Assembly: GCF_017810075.1 (NCBI RefSeq)
Contig: NZ_JADNYK010000003.1
Coordinates: 657,991-721,990 of the forward strand
DNA length: 64,000 nt
Source of the DNA: Pseudozobellia sp. WGM2
Lineage (GTDB): Bacteria > Bacteroidota > Bacteroidia > Flavobacteriales > Flavobacteriaceae
Direction: 5' to 3'
This document shows, in pieces, positions 55,859 through 64,000 of this stretch. The position numbers were made by a program, and so were the translations under genes. Within the stretch, counting starts at the first letter, position 1. Every line of letters starts with the position of its first letter. The notes under the pieces are model-generated. The model was not told the DNA's origin, ran no database searches, and saw only the letters and a list, made by a program, of their open reading frames with translations.

Positions 55859-56528
55859 TTATATAACCATAGATTTGATAAATAAATAATGCTACACCTG
55901 CGATAATCAGGTAAAAATTGGCTGCCTTATAGAAAGAATCGTAACTCCTCTTTCCTTGCCATTGGGTAATTAAAAAAACTATTGGTATCAATGCCAGCAC
56001 CTGACCTAGTTCTACCCCAATATTAAAACAAACAATCTTGGCCAAAAACGCCTCTTTACCAACCTCGAAGGATTGCAATCGTGTGGATAGGCCGAAACCA
56101 TGTATCAATCCGAAAAGAAAGACCATAAATAATAGATTGGGCGACTTTATTTTTAGTTTTTTCTCGAATCCACCTAGATTCTCAAAACCCTTATAAAGAA
56201 CACTCAGTGCGATAACCGCGTCTATGAGGTGCTCGTCTGCTTTTATGCCCAAGTAGGTAGCCCCTATGAGTGTGATACTATGCCCCAAGGTAAAAACGGT
56301 AATGAACCTTACAATATCCTTAAATCCAGCGAGATAGAATATTACCCCGGCCAAAAAGAGCAAGTGGTCGTAGCCGGTAACCATATGTTTTGCCCCTACA
56401 TAAATATAAGATAGCAAACCTCCATTATCTAAGGTAGCCTGATCGGCAGAGCTGACCCCGTGTGCCATAAGGCCTACAGGCACCAAAAACAATAAGAGTG
56501 CAGTGATGAAATTGAATCTTGATTTCAT
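55848..56528 (-). CDS. HupE/UreJ-family membrane protein
   Basis: 226 residues from the ATG at 56526-56528 (one base after the DUF4198 stop); an upstream frame to 56570 would overlap that gene. Signal/first membrane segment FNFITALLLFLVPVGLMAHG, then several helices with YVGAKHMVTGYDHLLFLAGVIFYLAGF and ITVFTLGHSITLIGATYLG, the HupE/UreJ_2 signature with His residues suited to metal transfer. Related proteins accompany hydrogenase or urease nickel supply, but no hydrogenase or urease genes are visible here. A role in metal (nickel, copper or cobalt) uptake with the His-rich DUF4198 partner is inferred. Confidence 0.85.
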   Translation of the reverse strand: MKSRFNFITALLLFLVPVGLMAHGVSSADQATLDNGGLLSYIYVGAKHMVTGYDHLLFLAGVIFYLAGFKDIVRFITVFTLGHSITLIGATYLGIKADEHLIDAVIALSVLYKGFENLGGFEKKLKIKSPNLLFMVFLFGLIHGFGLSTRLQSFEVGKEAFLAKIVCFNIGVELGQVLALIPIVFLITQWQGKRSYDSFYKAANFYLIIAGVALFIYQIYGYINGH

Positions 56529-56529
56529 C

Positions 56530-57672
56530 TTACTCTTTTTTCTTGTTGAACCAAAAGAAGAGTCCGCCAAGTATTAAAAGGCTGCCAATCCAAAATAGGT
56601 ATGATGGAAAACCATCTTCTTCTTCGTGAACATGACCTTCGGCACCCGCTTCGTGGCTATGGCCGTGTACCACTTCAAAAGTCAAGGTCGCCCAGTTACT
56701 TTCATGGGTCAAACCTTCTTCTTCGCTAGGTGCCAGATGAATTGTACGTAAGTACCAGATACCATCTGCCTTTAGATTCATTGTCAAAACCCCATTCTCA
56801 TCAGTTCTAAGTTGCTGACCTGAAGTGTGCTGATGACTTTCTACATTATTTTCATCATGGTCGTGACTGTGCTCTGCTGCTTTATCGTGATCATGACTGT
56901 GGCCATGCTCAGCTTCATCTGATTTTTCATGTGAGTGTGAATGCTCTTTGGCAGTTGCGGAGTGTGAGTGTTCCTCTTCTTCATGCGAATGGCCCTGTGC
57001 TTGATCTGCATGTGAGTGTTCAATCGAATCGCCATGGGTATGCCCATTCTCGGTTGGCTTGTAATCGGCATATACCAATTGATTGGTCAATGGCTCACCC
57101 TTCAACAAAAGCTTGACCTTTAAATCATCGCCCGTATGCTTGTCATACGGATTGCTCATCGGTATAAACTCTATAGGATAGCCCAAGTTTGCATTCCAGT
57201 CGTCAGAAGTTTTGTCACCGACTTGAAAAATCGTCTTTACGTGCTTAGAGTATTGTTCGACGGCATCTTTGTCAAGAGCTTTATTCTCTTGCCTCCATTC
57301 GAGCATGTCTAAAACACCGTCATGTTCAAGATATTTGTTAAAAGCATCGGCCTTCATCTCTATACTTCGTGGCTTGGTAGAAACCCCTGCCACCCAAGTA
57401 CCCGAATCTCCTGTCTTAAAACTGAGAATCGTTATGCTATCTTTTTCACTCCACTGATCATCGGTAATCTTATAGCGTTCGCCATTACCTGTTAGACTTG
57501 CATCTAACATTCGATCACGATCTATAACATTTTCGCTTTTATCAAAAGTTCCGTTATAAAGATGTATGGTCGCTTGTTGATTTGCATCTACGAAATACGT
57601 ATCCATTTTTAGATACATATCATGACTGCATAGCAAAAACAGGCCCATTAGGGCAATTAAATTCTTTTTCAT
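56530..57672 (-). CDS. DUF4198-like periplasmic protein with a long His-rich region, probable metal binder
   Basis: 380 residues from the ATG at 57670-57672. N-terminal hydrophobic signal, then a beta-rich DUF4198/NikK-like domain (MYLKMDTYFVDANQQATIHLYNG, about 20-40; MSNPYDKHTGDDLKVKLLLKG, about 170-190). Between about residues 208 and 284 lies a dense run of HSH, HDHD and GHSH repeats, about 30 His residues in total including a later GHSHEAGAEGHVHEE. The C-terminus has one membrane helix (YLFWIGSLLILGGLFFWF) and a KKK tail. It looks like a membrane-anchored metal sponge feeding the HupE-like protein 1 bp downstream. The ion is not predictable. Confidence 0.82.
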   Translation of the reverse strand: MKKNLIALMGLFLLCSHDMYLKMDTYFVDANQQATIHLYNGTFDKSENVIDRDRMLDASLTGNGERYKITDDQWSEKDSITILSFKTGDSGTWVAGVSTKPRSIEMKADAFNKYLEHDGVLDMLEWRQENKALDKDAVEQYSKHVKTIFQVGDKTSDDWNANLGYPIEFIPMSNPYDKHTGDDLKVKLLLKGEPLTNQLVYADYKPTENGHTHGDSIEHSHADQAQGHSHEEEEHSHSATAKEHSHSHEKSDEAEHGHSHDHDKAAEHSHDHDENNVESHQHTSGQQLRTDENGVLTMNLKADGIWYLRTIHLAPSEEEGLTHESNWATLTFEVVHGHSHEAGAEGHVHEEEDGFPSYLFWIGSLLILGGLFFWFNKKKE

Positions 57673-58057
57673 AGTAGTGGTCAATTTTTAGCATGGCCAT
57701 CAATCGGCCGATAGTATCAAAAATAATTAAAAAAGGATAGGTTGTACGGTTCTATCGATTAAGTACCACTTCTTATAGATTTAAGGATTTTCACTTATTT
57801 TTTCTTAAAAAGCATCCTCAACAAAAAATAGAAATACGCAAAAATGAATTTTTGGGCCATGTGCTCCGTGAAATATGCGCTGTTCGTATTGCCTCTATTT
57901 CTTTGGAAAATGTAACTCTCACGCAATTGGGTAAGAGTAAAAAAATTGTCTTTTGAGCAAATTATATAAATATTGAAAACCTAGCTTTCGCACCTACGGT
58001 GATTGCGTGATGGTCATATAGTTTATATTTGAAAATCGTTTTATCGATAAATTAATA
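57673..58057. other. Divergent intergenic region before DUF4198 and the LytTR gene
   Basis: 385 bases without a gene. A minus-strand TATTTTTG (57718-57725) is a candidate -7 box for the DUF4198-HupE operon. On the plus side a full TTG-N18-TATATTTG promoter lies at 58003-58031. No operator motif of the LacI or GntR type described elsewhere is present. Confidence 0.6.
58003..58031 (+). promoter_or_regulatory. Promoter of the LytTR regulator gene
   Basis: A TTG at 58003-58005, an 18-base spacer and TATATTTG at 58024-58031 reproduce the Bacteroidetes promoter consensus. The ATG follows 27 bp later. Confidence 0.7.
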
Positions 58058-59182
58058 ATGAGAAAGGACAGACTTTACTTTTTCACCTTCTTATCCATAG
58101 CCATTATATTCATCATAATTGCGGGTATTGCAGCTCAATATTTTGTAAAGGCCAGCGCCAATCAGATGTTGGTCGCCCAACTCGAGTCGGGCAGAAGGGA
58201 GGCCAAGGGTATAGCAGGTTTGGCGAGCTACCAATTAGAAAGCGGACTTGACAAGCAGACGGTAGTTCAAAACATTCAAAAAAGTATACAGAGCACCAAC
58301 TTGCCATCGGTGTTCGTAAGTATGTTCGATTGGTCGGGCAAAGAGGTATGCCACCCAGATATTACTAGGGTCGGCCAAAAAATGGCCCCCAATGAATCTA
58401 TAGTCTCAACAGTAGACGGTGAAATAACATCAGAAGATTTTTATAACCTTTTGCAAAATTATGGGGATACGAAGAATATCGACAAGCCTGATTCTGGCGA
58501 GATGGATACCGAAATCATCTTTTTGCACCCAGTTGCCAATACTGACTGGATCGTGGGCGTACATGCCAATTTAAAATTGATATCAGACCAAATCAACGAA
58601 CTTCGAAATAAGTTTTTTATCATTTTGACGATCATGGGCTTCGTCATAATTTTATCTTCCGTTATTACAGTACGACTGATTGGAAGTTTTTATGAGCGGA
58701 AATTAGAATCGGAGAAGAAGGTTTTAGAGGAAGAAGTCATTAACCTTGCTAAACTGAACAAAGCCTTAGACCGGTATCAGCAAAAGGTGAGCGAAGTAAA
58801 ACCTAAGCAAGAAGCAATTTTGGAGAGCAAAAAAACGGAAGAGACCAAAAAAAGGATTCTTACCTACTCACGTCATGAGCTTTTGCCTGTTAGTATTGAA
58901 GAGATTGCTTATATCTACACTGAAAATACCATTACCTATGTAATCGATGTTGAAGGAAAACGCTCAACGGTGAATGACAGTCTCGACAATCTTTATTCTG
59001 ATTTGGACAGTGATTTTTTCTACCGCGCCAATAGACAATTCATCATTGCCATCTCTTCTATTGAAAAGATTATTCGCTACGGAAAGAACAATTTAAAGAT
59101 AGTTATGTCACCCGATTGTGACATCGATATTATTATAGGAAAAAACAAAGCCTCCGAATTTAAGAAGTGGCTCAACAAATAA
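58058..59182 (+). CDS. Membrane-anchored Cache-LytTR one-component regulator
   Basis: 374 residues. Membrane helix 1 (about 7-29), an extracytoplasmic Cache-like sensor (about 30-185, with SVFVSMFDWSGKEVCHPD and ANTDWIVGVHANL), helix 2 (about 187-209), a coiled-coil linker (about 215-268) and a C-terminal LytTR DNA-binding domain (about 270-374: LLPVSIEEIAYIYTENTITYVI, YRANRQFIIAISSIEKIIRY). It would sense an external small molecule and bind DNA from the membrane without a separate kinase. Promoter is canonical; a terminator overlaps its stop codon. The targets are unknown; the neighbouring metal operon (divergent) and the barrel/YceI operon (convergent) are candidates. Confidence 0.87.
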   Translation: MRKDRLYFFTFLSIAIIFIIIAGIAAQYFVKASANQMLVAQLESGRREAKGIAGLASYQLESGLDKQTVVQNIQKSIQSTNLPSVFVSMFDWSGKEVCHPDITRVGQKMAPNESIVSTVDGEITSEDFYNLLQNYGDTKNIDKPDSGEMDTEIIFLHPVANTDWIVGVHANLKLISDQINELRNKFFIILTIMGFVIILSSVITVRLIGSFYERKLESEKKVLEEEVINLAKLNKALDRYQQKVSEVKPKQEAILESKKTEETKKRILTYSRHELLPVSIEEIAYIYTENTITYVIDVEGKRSTVNDSLDNLYSDLDSDFFYRANRQFIIAISSIEKIIRYGKNNLKIVMSPDCDIDIIIGKNKASEFKKWLNK

Positions 59183-59206
59183 AAATACTAGTCAGTATTT
59201 TTTTAT
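59181..59206 (+). terminator. Terminator of the LytTR gene
   Basis: AAAAATACT and AGTATTTTT form a perfect 9-bp stem with a 4-base loop, followed by a T-rich run. The left arm overlaps the last bases of the LytTR stop codon. It may also serve the convergent gene ending at 59237. Confidence 0.75.
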
Positions 59207-59236
59207 TTAAACTTCTTATAAATCAGTCACACAGAG

Positions 59237-60142
59237 CTAATCCTTTCTTAGTTTTTGTTTTTTCAAATGAAAAATATAGGTAGCACTCACACCAATATGT
59301 AATGCCCCATCTTGAAAATTGAAATTCTCTGGGCCGAACAAAATAGTACCTGCTTCATCGAAGCTAACGGCGTTGGTCAACGAAAACTGTAGAATCAAAT
59401 CGCTTACTTCCCAATTGACCCCTAAACCGAATGAATTGTAACCCTGTAAACCCTCGTCACGGCCTGCCACATAATGATACTCTGACGCTAAAGATACATG
59501 GTTCGACAATTTATATCTTCCCGCAAAACCCATTGCAAAAAAATCATTGGTCTCGTAGTTTAATTGTCGTGAGTTTGCATGAATGTAGGTCGGCGATAGC
59601 TGCAATGAAAAATTACGGTCAAATTTTCGGGCAAAGATAACTTTAGACACATAATTGAAGCGGTCTGAACTGTCTTCGGGCAATACAATCTTGCCATAAC
59701 TGCGTGTCAAGAACGAGGTACTTTGAAAAAGGGTTATACTGATAGGCGATTTGTTCGTGTCGTCGCGCTGTCTAACCAATCGGTATTTGGCCAATCCGTT
59801 TATGATTCCGTCAAAAGAAGTTACACCTGCGCCAAACGTAAACCTATCGGTAAAAGCATATTCTAGACCTATACGCGCGGTGAAGAGATCAGAGGCAAAA
59901 CTACGCCTACTGCTCTCGGCTCTATTCCAGTATTTGGTGCCCAACATAATTTCTAGCGTACCTTTTTTTCTGGTTTCTACAGATTGACCAAAAGTGATAC
60001 GGTTCGCCTTGAACGTCGCTTGGGTATATTGTGGCGTATCGGGCAGTTCTTTATCCAGAATTTCAAGCAAATCTTGAGCCGTGGCCAGATACATGCCACA
60101 AAACATCGTCATTGACAGTAAGATATATCTATTGATTTTCAT
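59237..60142 (-). CDS. DUF5777-type beta-barrel outer-membrane protein
   Basis: 301 residues from the ATG at 60140-60142, which gives the signal peptide MKINRYILLSMTMFCGMYLATAQ; the frame runs on to 60172 within the YceI gene. The mature part has short amphipathic strands (GTLEIMLGTKYWNRAE, ARIGLEYAFTDRFTFGAGVTSFDG, FSLQLSPTYIHAN, GVNWEVSDLILQFSLTN) that fit a 10-14-strand barrel. The family is known by domain number only. It overlaps the YceI gene by 14 bp and so is translated with it. Confidence 0.8.
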   Translation of the reverse strand: MKINRYILLSMTMFCGMYLATAQDLLEILDKELPDTPQYTQATFKANRITFGQSVETRKKGTLEIMLGTKYWNRAESSRRSFASDLFTARIGLEYAFTDRFTFGAGVTSFDGIINGLAKYRLVRQRDDTNKSPISITLFQSTSFLTRSYGKIVLPEDSSDRFNYVSKVIFARKFDRNFSLQLSPTYIHANSRQLNYETNDFFAMGFAGRYKLSNHVSLASEYHYVAGRDEGLQGYNSFGLGVNWEVSDLILQFSLTNAVSFDEAGTILFGPENFNFQDGALHIGVSATYIFHLKKQKLRKD

Positions 60143-60674
60143 AAGGCTCGTATTCAAATCTAAACATAACATTAATAACTTTTGCGATATTCGGCCGCAG
60201 CAATGGGGGCACGTTTATCTCATATTCAGAAACGCCGACATCAAATTCTCCAGACAATACATAAGCGTTTTCTATAGGTTCTATTTGGGCCTTTACCTCT
60301 ACTTCTCTAGTTACGCCATGAAGCGTCATTTTACCTTTGACCATTTTAGTCTGGGCTGTTGTGGCATCTATCTCAAAATCGACAATTTCGCCCTCAAATT
60401 CTAATTTAGGGTAGAGATCCGACTCTACATAACTTTCATTGAAATGCTCTTCCATCAAAGCTTTTTTGAACACAAAAGCCCGCATCAACATACTTACGGC
60501 GATATCACCGTTAGAAAGGTCTATAATGCTAAGAACTTGATTGTTGGCCGCCTCAATATTTTCTACGGAAGTATAGGAGAAAAAAGAAACCTGACCTTGA
60601 CGTGCAATAATCTTGTCTTGAGAGAACGCACAAAAGCAGGTAAAGGAAAAAATAAGCGCAATTATAGTATTCAT
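60129..60674 (-). CDS. YceI-family periplasmic protein
   Basis: 181 residues with a signal peptide of about 19 residues (FTCFCAFSQ). The lipocalin-like YceI pattern is clear: GQVSFFSYTSVENIEAANNQ, FKKALMEEHFNESYVESDLYPKLEF, GKMTLHGVTREVEVKAQI, FDVGVSEYEINVPPLL. YceI proteins bind isoprenoid-like lipids or other hydrophobic ligands and often accompany respiration or acid-stress genes. It is the middle gene of a minus-strand run with an OB-fold protein (3 bp upstream) and a beta-barrel (14-bp overlap). Its role here is unknown. Confidence 0.88.
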   Translation of the reverse strand: MNTIIALIFSFTCFCAFSQDKIIARQGQVSFFSYTSVENIEAANNQVLSIIDLSNGDIAVSMLMRAFVFKKALMEEHFNESYVESDLYPKLEFEGEIVDFEIDATTAQTKMVKGKMTLHGVTREVEVKAQIEPIENAYVLSGEFDVGVSEYEINVPPLLRPNIAKVINVMFRFEYEPYENQ

Positions 60675-60677
60675 TTA

Positions 60678-61103
60678 TCAACCCTTGATTAGTATACAAT
60701 TCAGCATAATGACATCTAATAAATAACCCTTGCAGACCCCTTTAAAACGAACTGTCTGCCCCGGTTTTAATTTTTTGACCTTCTCTATGCTCGATGGCAA
60801 CACGTCACATATGACATGTGAAGTATCGCTTTGCCCTTGCAATAATACGGTATAACGATTATTTACATGGGTGATTTTTTTAATACTGCCCTCAACCTCT
60901 ATAGTTTTTTCGGTAAAGTCTGTATTTGCCTTGGTTTCATTGGTACTGAAGGAAGTTAATAATTTATCGGAACTTATACTTATATCGGTTTTCTTTGCGT
61001 AGGTGTCATAAGAAGGTTTTTCATTAATCACAAAATACAGATAAGAACAGCATACCAGCACTGCTGAAAGACCAACTATTCTTTTGATGTATTTGATTTT
61101 CAT
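60678..61103 (-). CDS. Membrane-anchored OB-fold (tRNA_anti-like) protein
   Basis: 141 residues. One N-terminal membrane segment or signal (about 9-27), a linker with YAKKTDISISSDKLL, and a C-terminal OB-fold from about 65: KTIEVEGSIKKITHVNNRYTVLLQG, VICDVLPSS, LKPGQTVRFKGVCKGYLLDVIMLNC, the typical pattern of the tRNA_anti-like domain. These domains bind small ligands or nucleic acid-like surfaces; a periplasmic role is likely. First gene of a run with YceI and the DUF5777 barrel. Confidence 0.8.
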   Translation of the reverse strand: MKIKYIKRIVGLSAVLVCCSYLYFVINEKPSYDTYAKKTDISISSDKLLTSFSTNETKANTDFTEKTIEVEGSIKKITHVNNRYTVLLQGQSDTSHVICDVLPSSIEKVKKLKPGQTVRFKGVCKGYLLDVIMLNCILIKG

Positions 61104-61279
61104 AATTAATTATAAGGGATGCTTCCGCCTCTTCCAGTAATTTCTATTTGTAACTCTATCAAAGATTTACAAATTAAATATAATCGATTCGATTTTTCTT
61201 TTTCAATTAACACCAAAGATGAATAACCAAAAGGTTTTCGAACCGTGCTGTAACTTGAGGCCTGTTTTTTCAAAAATAA

Positions 61280-61306
61280 GGGGAGAACCGAACTAATCGG
61301 TCTCCC
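61280..61306 (-). terminator. Second hairpin behind the propeller lipoprotein gene
   Basis: GGGGAGA-A-CCGA pairs with TCGGTCTCCCC with one bulged base and a short loop. On the minus strand a TTATTTTT stretch follows. It is a strong stem and could be a backup terminator protecting the OB-fold operon from readthrough. Confidence 0.6.
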
Positions 61307-61431
61307 CTCTTTCAAAACAACTTCTTCATAGCAATTGTTTCCGTCTTAATTTTATAGCGAACACTGGGTTTTCAACTGATCAGCACATTAGTATTGCTGT
61401 CTATATTCGTCTTACCCGTATCTCGCTTTTA

Positions 61432-61462
61432 AAAATGCCTGCTTTTTCTTCACAGGCATTTT
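61432..61462 (-). terminator. Terminator of the propeller lipoprotein gene
   Basis: AAAATGCCTG pairs perfectly with CAGGCATTTT around an 11-base loop, and a T-run follows on the minus strand. It begins 22 bp after the stop codon of the gene at 61484. Confidence 0.8.
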
Positions 61463-61483
61463 CTAGATTACGTATCTATAGTA

Positions 61484-63505
61484 TTAGTTATTATATAAAT
61501 ACATTGAAGATGCCGACATCAAATCGTTATTGATTGAAGGTGCAACATCACCACTCGCATTTAAGACATTGGTAAAGCCAAGTATTTTACCATTACCCAC
61601 TTCAGCAATAAATACAGTTTTTGTCTTATTATCGTAAGCGATATCAATTGGGTTACCCATCAAAGTTGATGGCCCAGCTATTCTAGCCTGATCACCCATG
61701 GCAATAGAACCACCGTCTTCAGCAGCATCTAGCTTGGCTTCAAAACCTACGATTACGTGAAAACCACCATCAGTATTCGCATCGGCCGCATCACCTATAT
61801 CGGTCATTACAAGAACATCATCAGCCTCGCTATAATCGATACCATGCGTTCTCACGATACCATCAATGGTAATTTGCTTGTCAGGAGCGATAACACCATC
61901 GGTTTGATTCGTTTGCAAGAAATCATTGAAAATTGCCAAATCACTGGTCGTATCGACAACAGCAAGTAAGTCATCACCTTTGAAAGTGATTCCCCATAGA
62001 TTGAAATCGATAGATAATGTATTCACAAGGTCAAATGAAGATCCATTATAGGAATACACATAGAATTTGTTCTCACCATTATCGGAAACTACAACTTTAT
62101 CCCCGGAAACGGCAATCTCTCTTGGGCTGACCAAATCGGCGTTGCCTGCAAAAGCAGCAGTAGCCATACTACCATCTGCAAGACCGTTGAAACCATCATA
62201 ATACTCTAACATCAAGTTCGATCTTGACGCCTGAATTACCGCATCGTTCATTGCCGCATAATAGATACCTTCGGTTGCGCTAGACTCAGAAGTTATGGTT
62301 TTGATCAAACCTCCCATAGCATCATACACATTGATATCTCCGTTAGCGTTGTTCGTAGTGTACAATTCGGTACGCAAACCTACAGATTCGGTACCCGTAT
62401 CGCCATCAGTTTCATCACTGGAGAAATAGATAGAAGAAGCGGCAGCCAAGTCTTTATTAAAAGAAGGTGCCATATCACCACCTTGATCGATAGAAGTAAA
62501 ACCTAACACTTTACCATTACCTACTTCAGACACATAAACCGCATCGGTTTCAGAATCATATGCAACATCTATCGGGTTACCCATTAAGGTTGAAGAACCT
62601 GCAACTCGTACTTGCTGACTCAACGGCAAAACTTCACCATCGGAAAGTGCATCGAACTTGCTCGAAAAATCACTGATTACATGAAAACCACCATCATCGG
62701 CAGTATTTGCTGCATCACCTATGTCGGTCATGACCATAACATCGTCAGCGCCACTATAAGTCAAACCGTGCGTTCGCACAATACCTTCGATGGTAATTCT
62801 TTTTGAAGGATAAAGAAAGTCATCACCGGCGTTTGCCTCAAAATCATAGTATACGGCCAAATCGCCAGTGGTATCAACAACGGCATACAAGTCTTTTCCT
62901 TTGAAGGTTATACCCCAAACCGGGAACGGAACATTTACCGTACTGGTCAATGTAAAGCTATCTCCATCTTTAGAATACACGAAAAACTTGTTCGAACCGT
63001 TATCAGCAACTACATATGTAGACCCGCTAACAGCAAGCTCTCTTGGGCTTTCTAAATCGGCCGCACTAGCAAAATCAACCGCTATATCGGTATCTTCCAT
63101 TAGCATGCTTATACCTTTGTGGGCCTCTAATTGCAATGAAGAACGAGAAGCCTGAACCACAATATCTTCTTCTTTGTCGTAGTAAATACCCTCGGCAGCC
63201 TCGGTTGCCGTAGCAAAGGTTACCAAAGAATCGCCTGTAACACTATATTTAGTGATGTGTCCATTCGAGTTGTTGGTTACATAAAGCTCTGCTCTACGCC
63301 CTAACTCCATGCCTTCTTCACAAGGGGTGCAGGTACCGCCACAGTCAACACCTGTTTCATCGCCGTTCATAATACCATCGGTACAGGTCGGCGTTTCCAT
63401 TTCGTCTACTATCGCATTATCGTCATCGTCACAAGATGCCAAAAATGCAAACCCCAGTGCCAAAGCACCGATTTTCAGGGTCCATTTGAGTGAATTTTTT
63501 TTCAT
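61484..63505 (-). CDS. Large lipoprotein with two tandem beta-propeller halves, function unknown
   Basis: 673 residues from the ATG at 63503-63505 (an ATG two codons upstream is also possible). Lipobox FLASC then a DDDD stretch; a Cys-rich linker CTDGIMNGDETGVDCGG and TCTPC (about 40-65). From about 70 two repeats of roughly 290 residues follow, each with ELYxTNN, EGIYY, VVQASRS or VIQASRS, SPRE(L/I)AVSG, VSDNGENKFYVYS-type, WGITFKG, DTTxDLA, GIVRTHG, DVLVMTDIGDAA and GNPIDVAYD or GNPIDIAYD. The pattern looks like NHL/SMP-30-type propellers. The gene arose by internal duplication. No catalytic motif is visible. It stands alone with its own terminator. Confidence 0.78.
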   Translation of the reverse strand: MKKNSLKWTLKIGALALGFAFLASCDDDDNAIVDEMETPTCTDGIMNGDETGVDCGGTCTPCEEGMELGRRAELYVTNNSNGHITKYSVTGDSLVTFATATEAAEGIYYDKEEDIVVQASRSSLQLEAHKGISMLMEDTDIAVDFASAADLESPRELAVSGSTYVVADNGSNKFFVYSKDGDSFTLTSTVNVPFPVWGITFKGKDLYAVVDTTGDLAVYYDFEANAGDDFLYPSKRITIEGIVRTHGLTYSGADDVMVMTDIGDAANTADDGGFHVISDFSSKFDALSDGEVLPLSQQVRVAGSSTLMGNPIDVAYDSETDAVYVSEVGNGKVLGFTSIDQGGDMAPSFNKDLAAASSIYFSSDETDGDTGTESVGLRTELYTTNNANGDINVYDAMGGLIKTITSESSATEGIYYAAMNDAVIQASRSNLMLEYYDGFNGLADGSMATAAFAGNADLVSPREIAVSGDKVVVSDNGENKFYVYSYNGSSFDLVNTLSIDFNLWGITFKGDDLLAVVDTTSDLAIFNDFLQTNQTDGVIAPDKQITIDGIVRTHGIDYSEADDVLVMTDIGDAADANTDGGFHVIVGFEAKLDAAEDGGSIAMGDQARIAGPSTLMGNPIDIAYDNKTKTVFIAEVGNGKILGFTNVLNASGDVAPSINNDLMSASSMYLYNN

Positions 63506-64000
63506 AATCATAATTTGGATTTTAATTTATTGTTCATGGTCAAGAAATTTTGGATTATTCTTAAACCTATACAAATCAATAAATTATATATTCCTCACAC
63601 GTATAAATATGGTTGAAGATGAACTTTTGGGGCTAAGAGTGAATTTTTAGACTTGGGGAAATGGGTGATTTTCAGATTCTTTGTCGAGCTATTAAACCAT
63701 GAGTGTTAGGTAAGACCTATTAGAGAAGCATACGACCTAATTTAAGTGGGTATGTCCAAGTAATTTTAACCGAAGAGGAATAAGGCTTTCAAACTATTGA
63801 AACTTGATAAATAAAAAGATAAATACCGCTACCAAGAATTTTTAGACTTAATAAGGAATAATATGAGGGGTAAATCAATTCAGTTAAAAGGTTTTTTGGG
63901 ATCAATCTCAAAAGTTGTGTGCGGATTGATATAGGAGTCCGATCTTTGCGTAAAAACGACCGACCTTGGAATTATCTACGGACCTATTGAAGCTTATATT
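63506..64000. other. Gene-free right end of the window
   Basis: About 495 bases without a plausible coding region on either strand; only frames below 30 codons or interrupted ones occur. It should contain the promoter of the propeller gene, but I see no exact TAnnTTTG box. Any gene may begin beyond the window edge. Confidence 0.6.

Larger units (their letters stand above)
61104..61483. other. Intergenic region upstream of the OB-fold gene
   Basis: 380 bases without a convincing gene. It holds two hairpins downstream of the propeller lipoprotein gene (61432-61462 and 61280-61306) and an AT-rich part next to the OB-fold start where a promoter is expected. I see no clear exact -7 box; CAAAGATT and CAAATTAA come within one base of the reverse consensus. 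Confidence 0.55.

Noticed and set aside
58939..58953. TGTAATCGATGTTG inside the LytTR gene
   Set aside because: Half-site in codons, far from any promoter.
61178..61193. TATAATCGATTCGA upstream of the OB-fold gene, similar to the LacI-type palindrome
   Set aside because: Only the TAATCGATT core matches; both outer halves differ and there is no functional link to pectin genes.
61106..61315. 69-codon open frame on the minus strand
   Set aside because: It covers the strong hairpin at 61280-61306, has no signal or family pattern, and lies in a terminator/promoter region.

Overview
The window looks like a chromosomal piece of a marine Bacteroidota, most likely a Flavobacteriaceae. The reasons are four SusC/SusD outer-membrane pairs, many lipoproteins with short SPII signals, promoter boxes of the Bacteroidetes TTG-N18/19-TAnnTTTG type, a moderate to low GC content, and families typical of that group (DUF4861, DUF5777, bifunctional rhamnulose-P aldolase/dehydrogenase, membrane LytTR regulators). 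The content is dominated by a pectin, chiefly rhamnogalacturonan-I (RG-I), utilisation region.

Layout. 1-14.5 kb: a GH105 hydrolase (cut by the window edge) and a DUF4861 lipoprotein, divergent from SusC1/SusD1; then a haem-motif FG-GAP lipoprotein and a second SusC2/SusD2 pair on the minus strand. 14.8-15.9 kb: a LacI-family regulator. 15.9-20.9 kb: a minus-strand uronate operon kduI-kdgK-uxaB-uxaA. 21.1-28.5 kb: a minus-strand L-rhamnose operon (bifunctional aldolase/dehydrogenase, isomerase, kinase, lactate oxidoreductase, NCS1-type permease), divergent from a GntR regulator. 29.9-50.5 kb: the RG-I locus proper: tandem CE12 acetylesterase, rhamnose mutarotase, sulfatase, GH105, SusD3/SusC3, GH31, GH106 rhamnosidase, another GH105, an MscS channel, an esterase-GH43 fusion and a sialidase-fold lipoprotein. 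50.6-55.2 kb: a fourth SusC/SusD pair of unknown substrate. 55.4-63.5 kb: genes outside the pectin theme: a HupE/DUF4198 metal-type trio, a membrane-bound LytTR regulator, a beta-barrel/YceI/OB-fold operon, and a tandem-duplicated propeller lipoprotein.

How it fits together. Surface and periplasmic enzymes would deacetylate, desulfate and trim RG-I oligosaccharides imported by the SusCD pairs. Unsaturated galacturonate enters through KduI and KdgK, saturated galacturonate through UxaB, UxaA and KdgK. Rhamnose goes through mutarotase, isomerase, kinase and the aldolase/dehydrogenase to DHAP plus lactate, which the FMN enzyme would oxidise to pyruvate. UxaC, KduD and KdgA are not in the window.

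The most interesting signal is regulatory. I see a palindrome family close to TGYAATCGATTRCA (LacI type) abutting or near the promoters of DUF4861/GH105, SusC1, SusC2, the LacI gene itself, kduI and SusC3. A second, independent motif close to CATCCTGTAGTATNCTG lies upstream of the rhamnose operon/GntR gene, SusC3, GH31 and GH106. The SusC3 promoter carries both, suggesting a two-input control that reads the two sugars of the RG-I backbone. This is read from sequence only and has not been tested.
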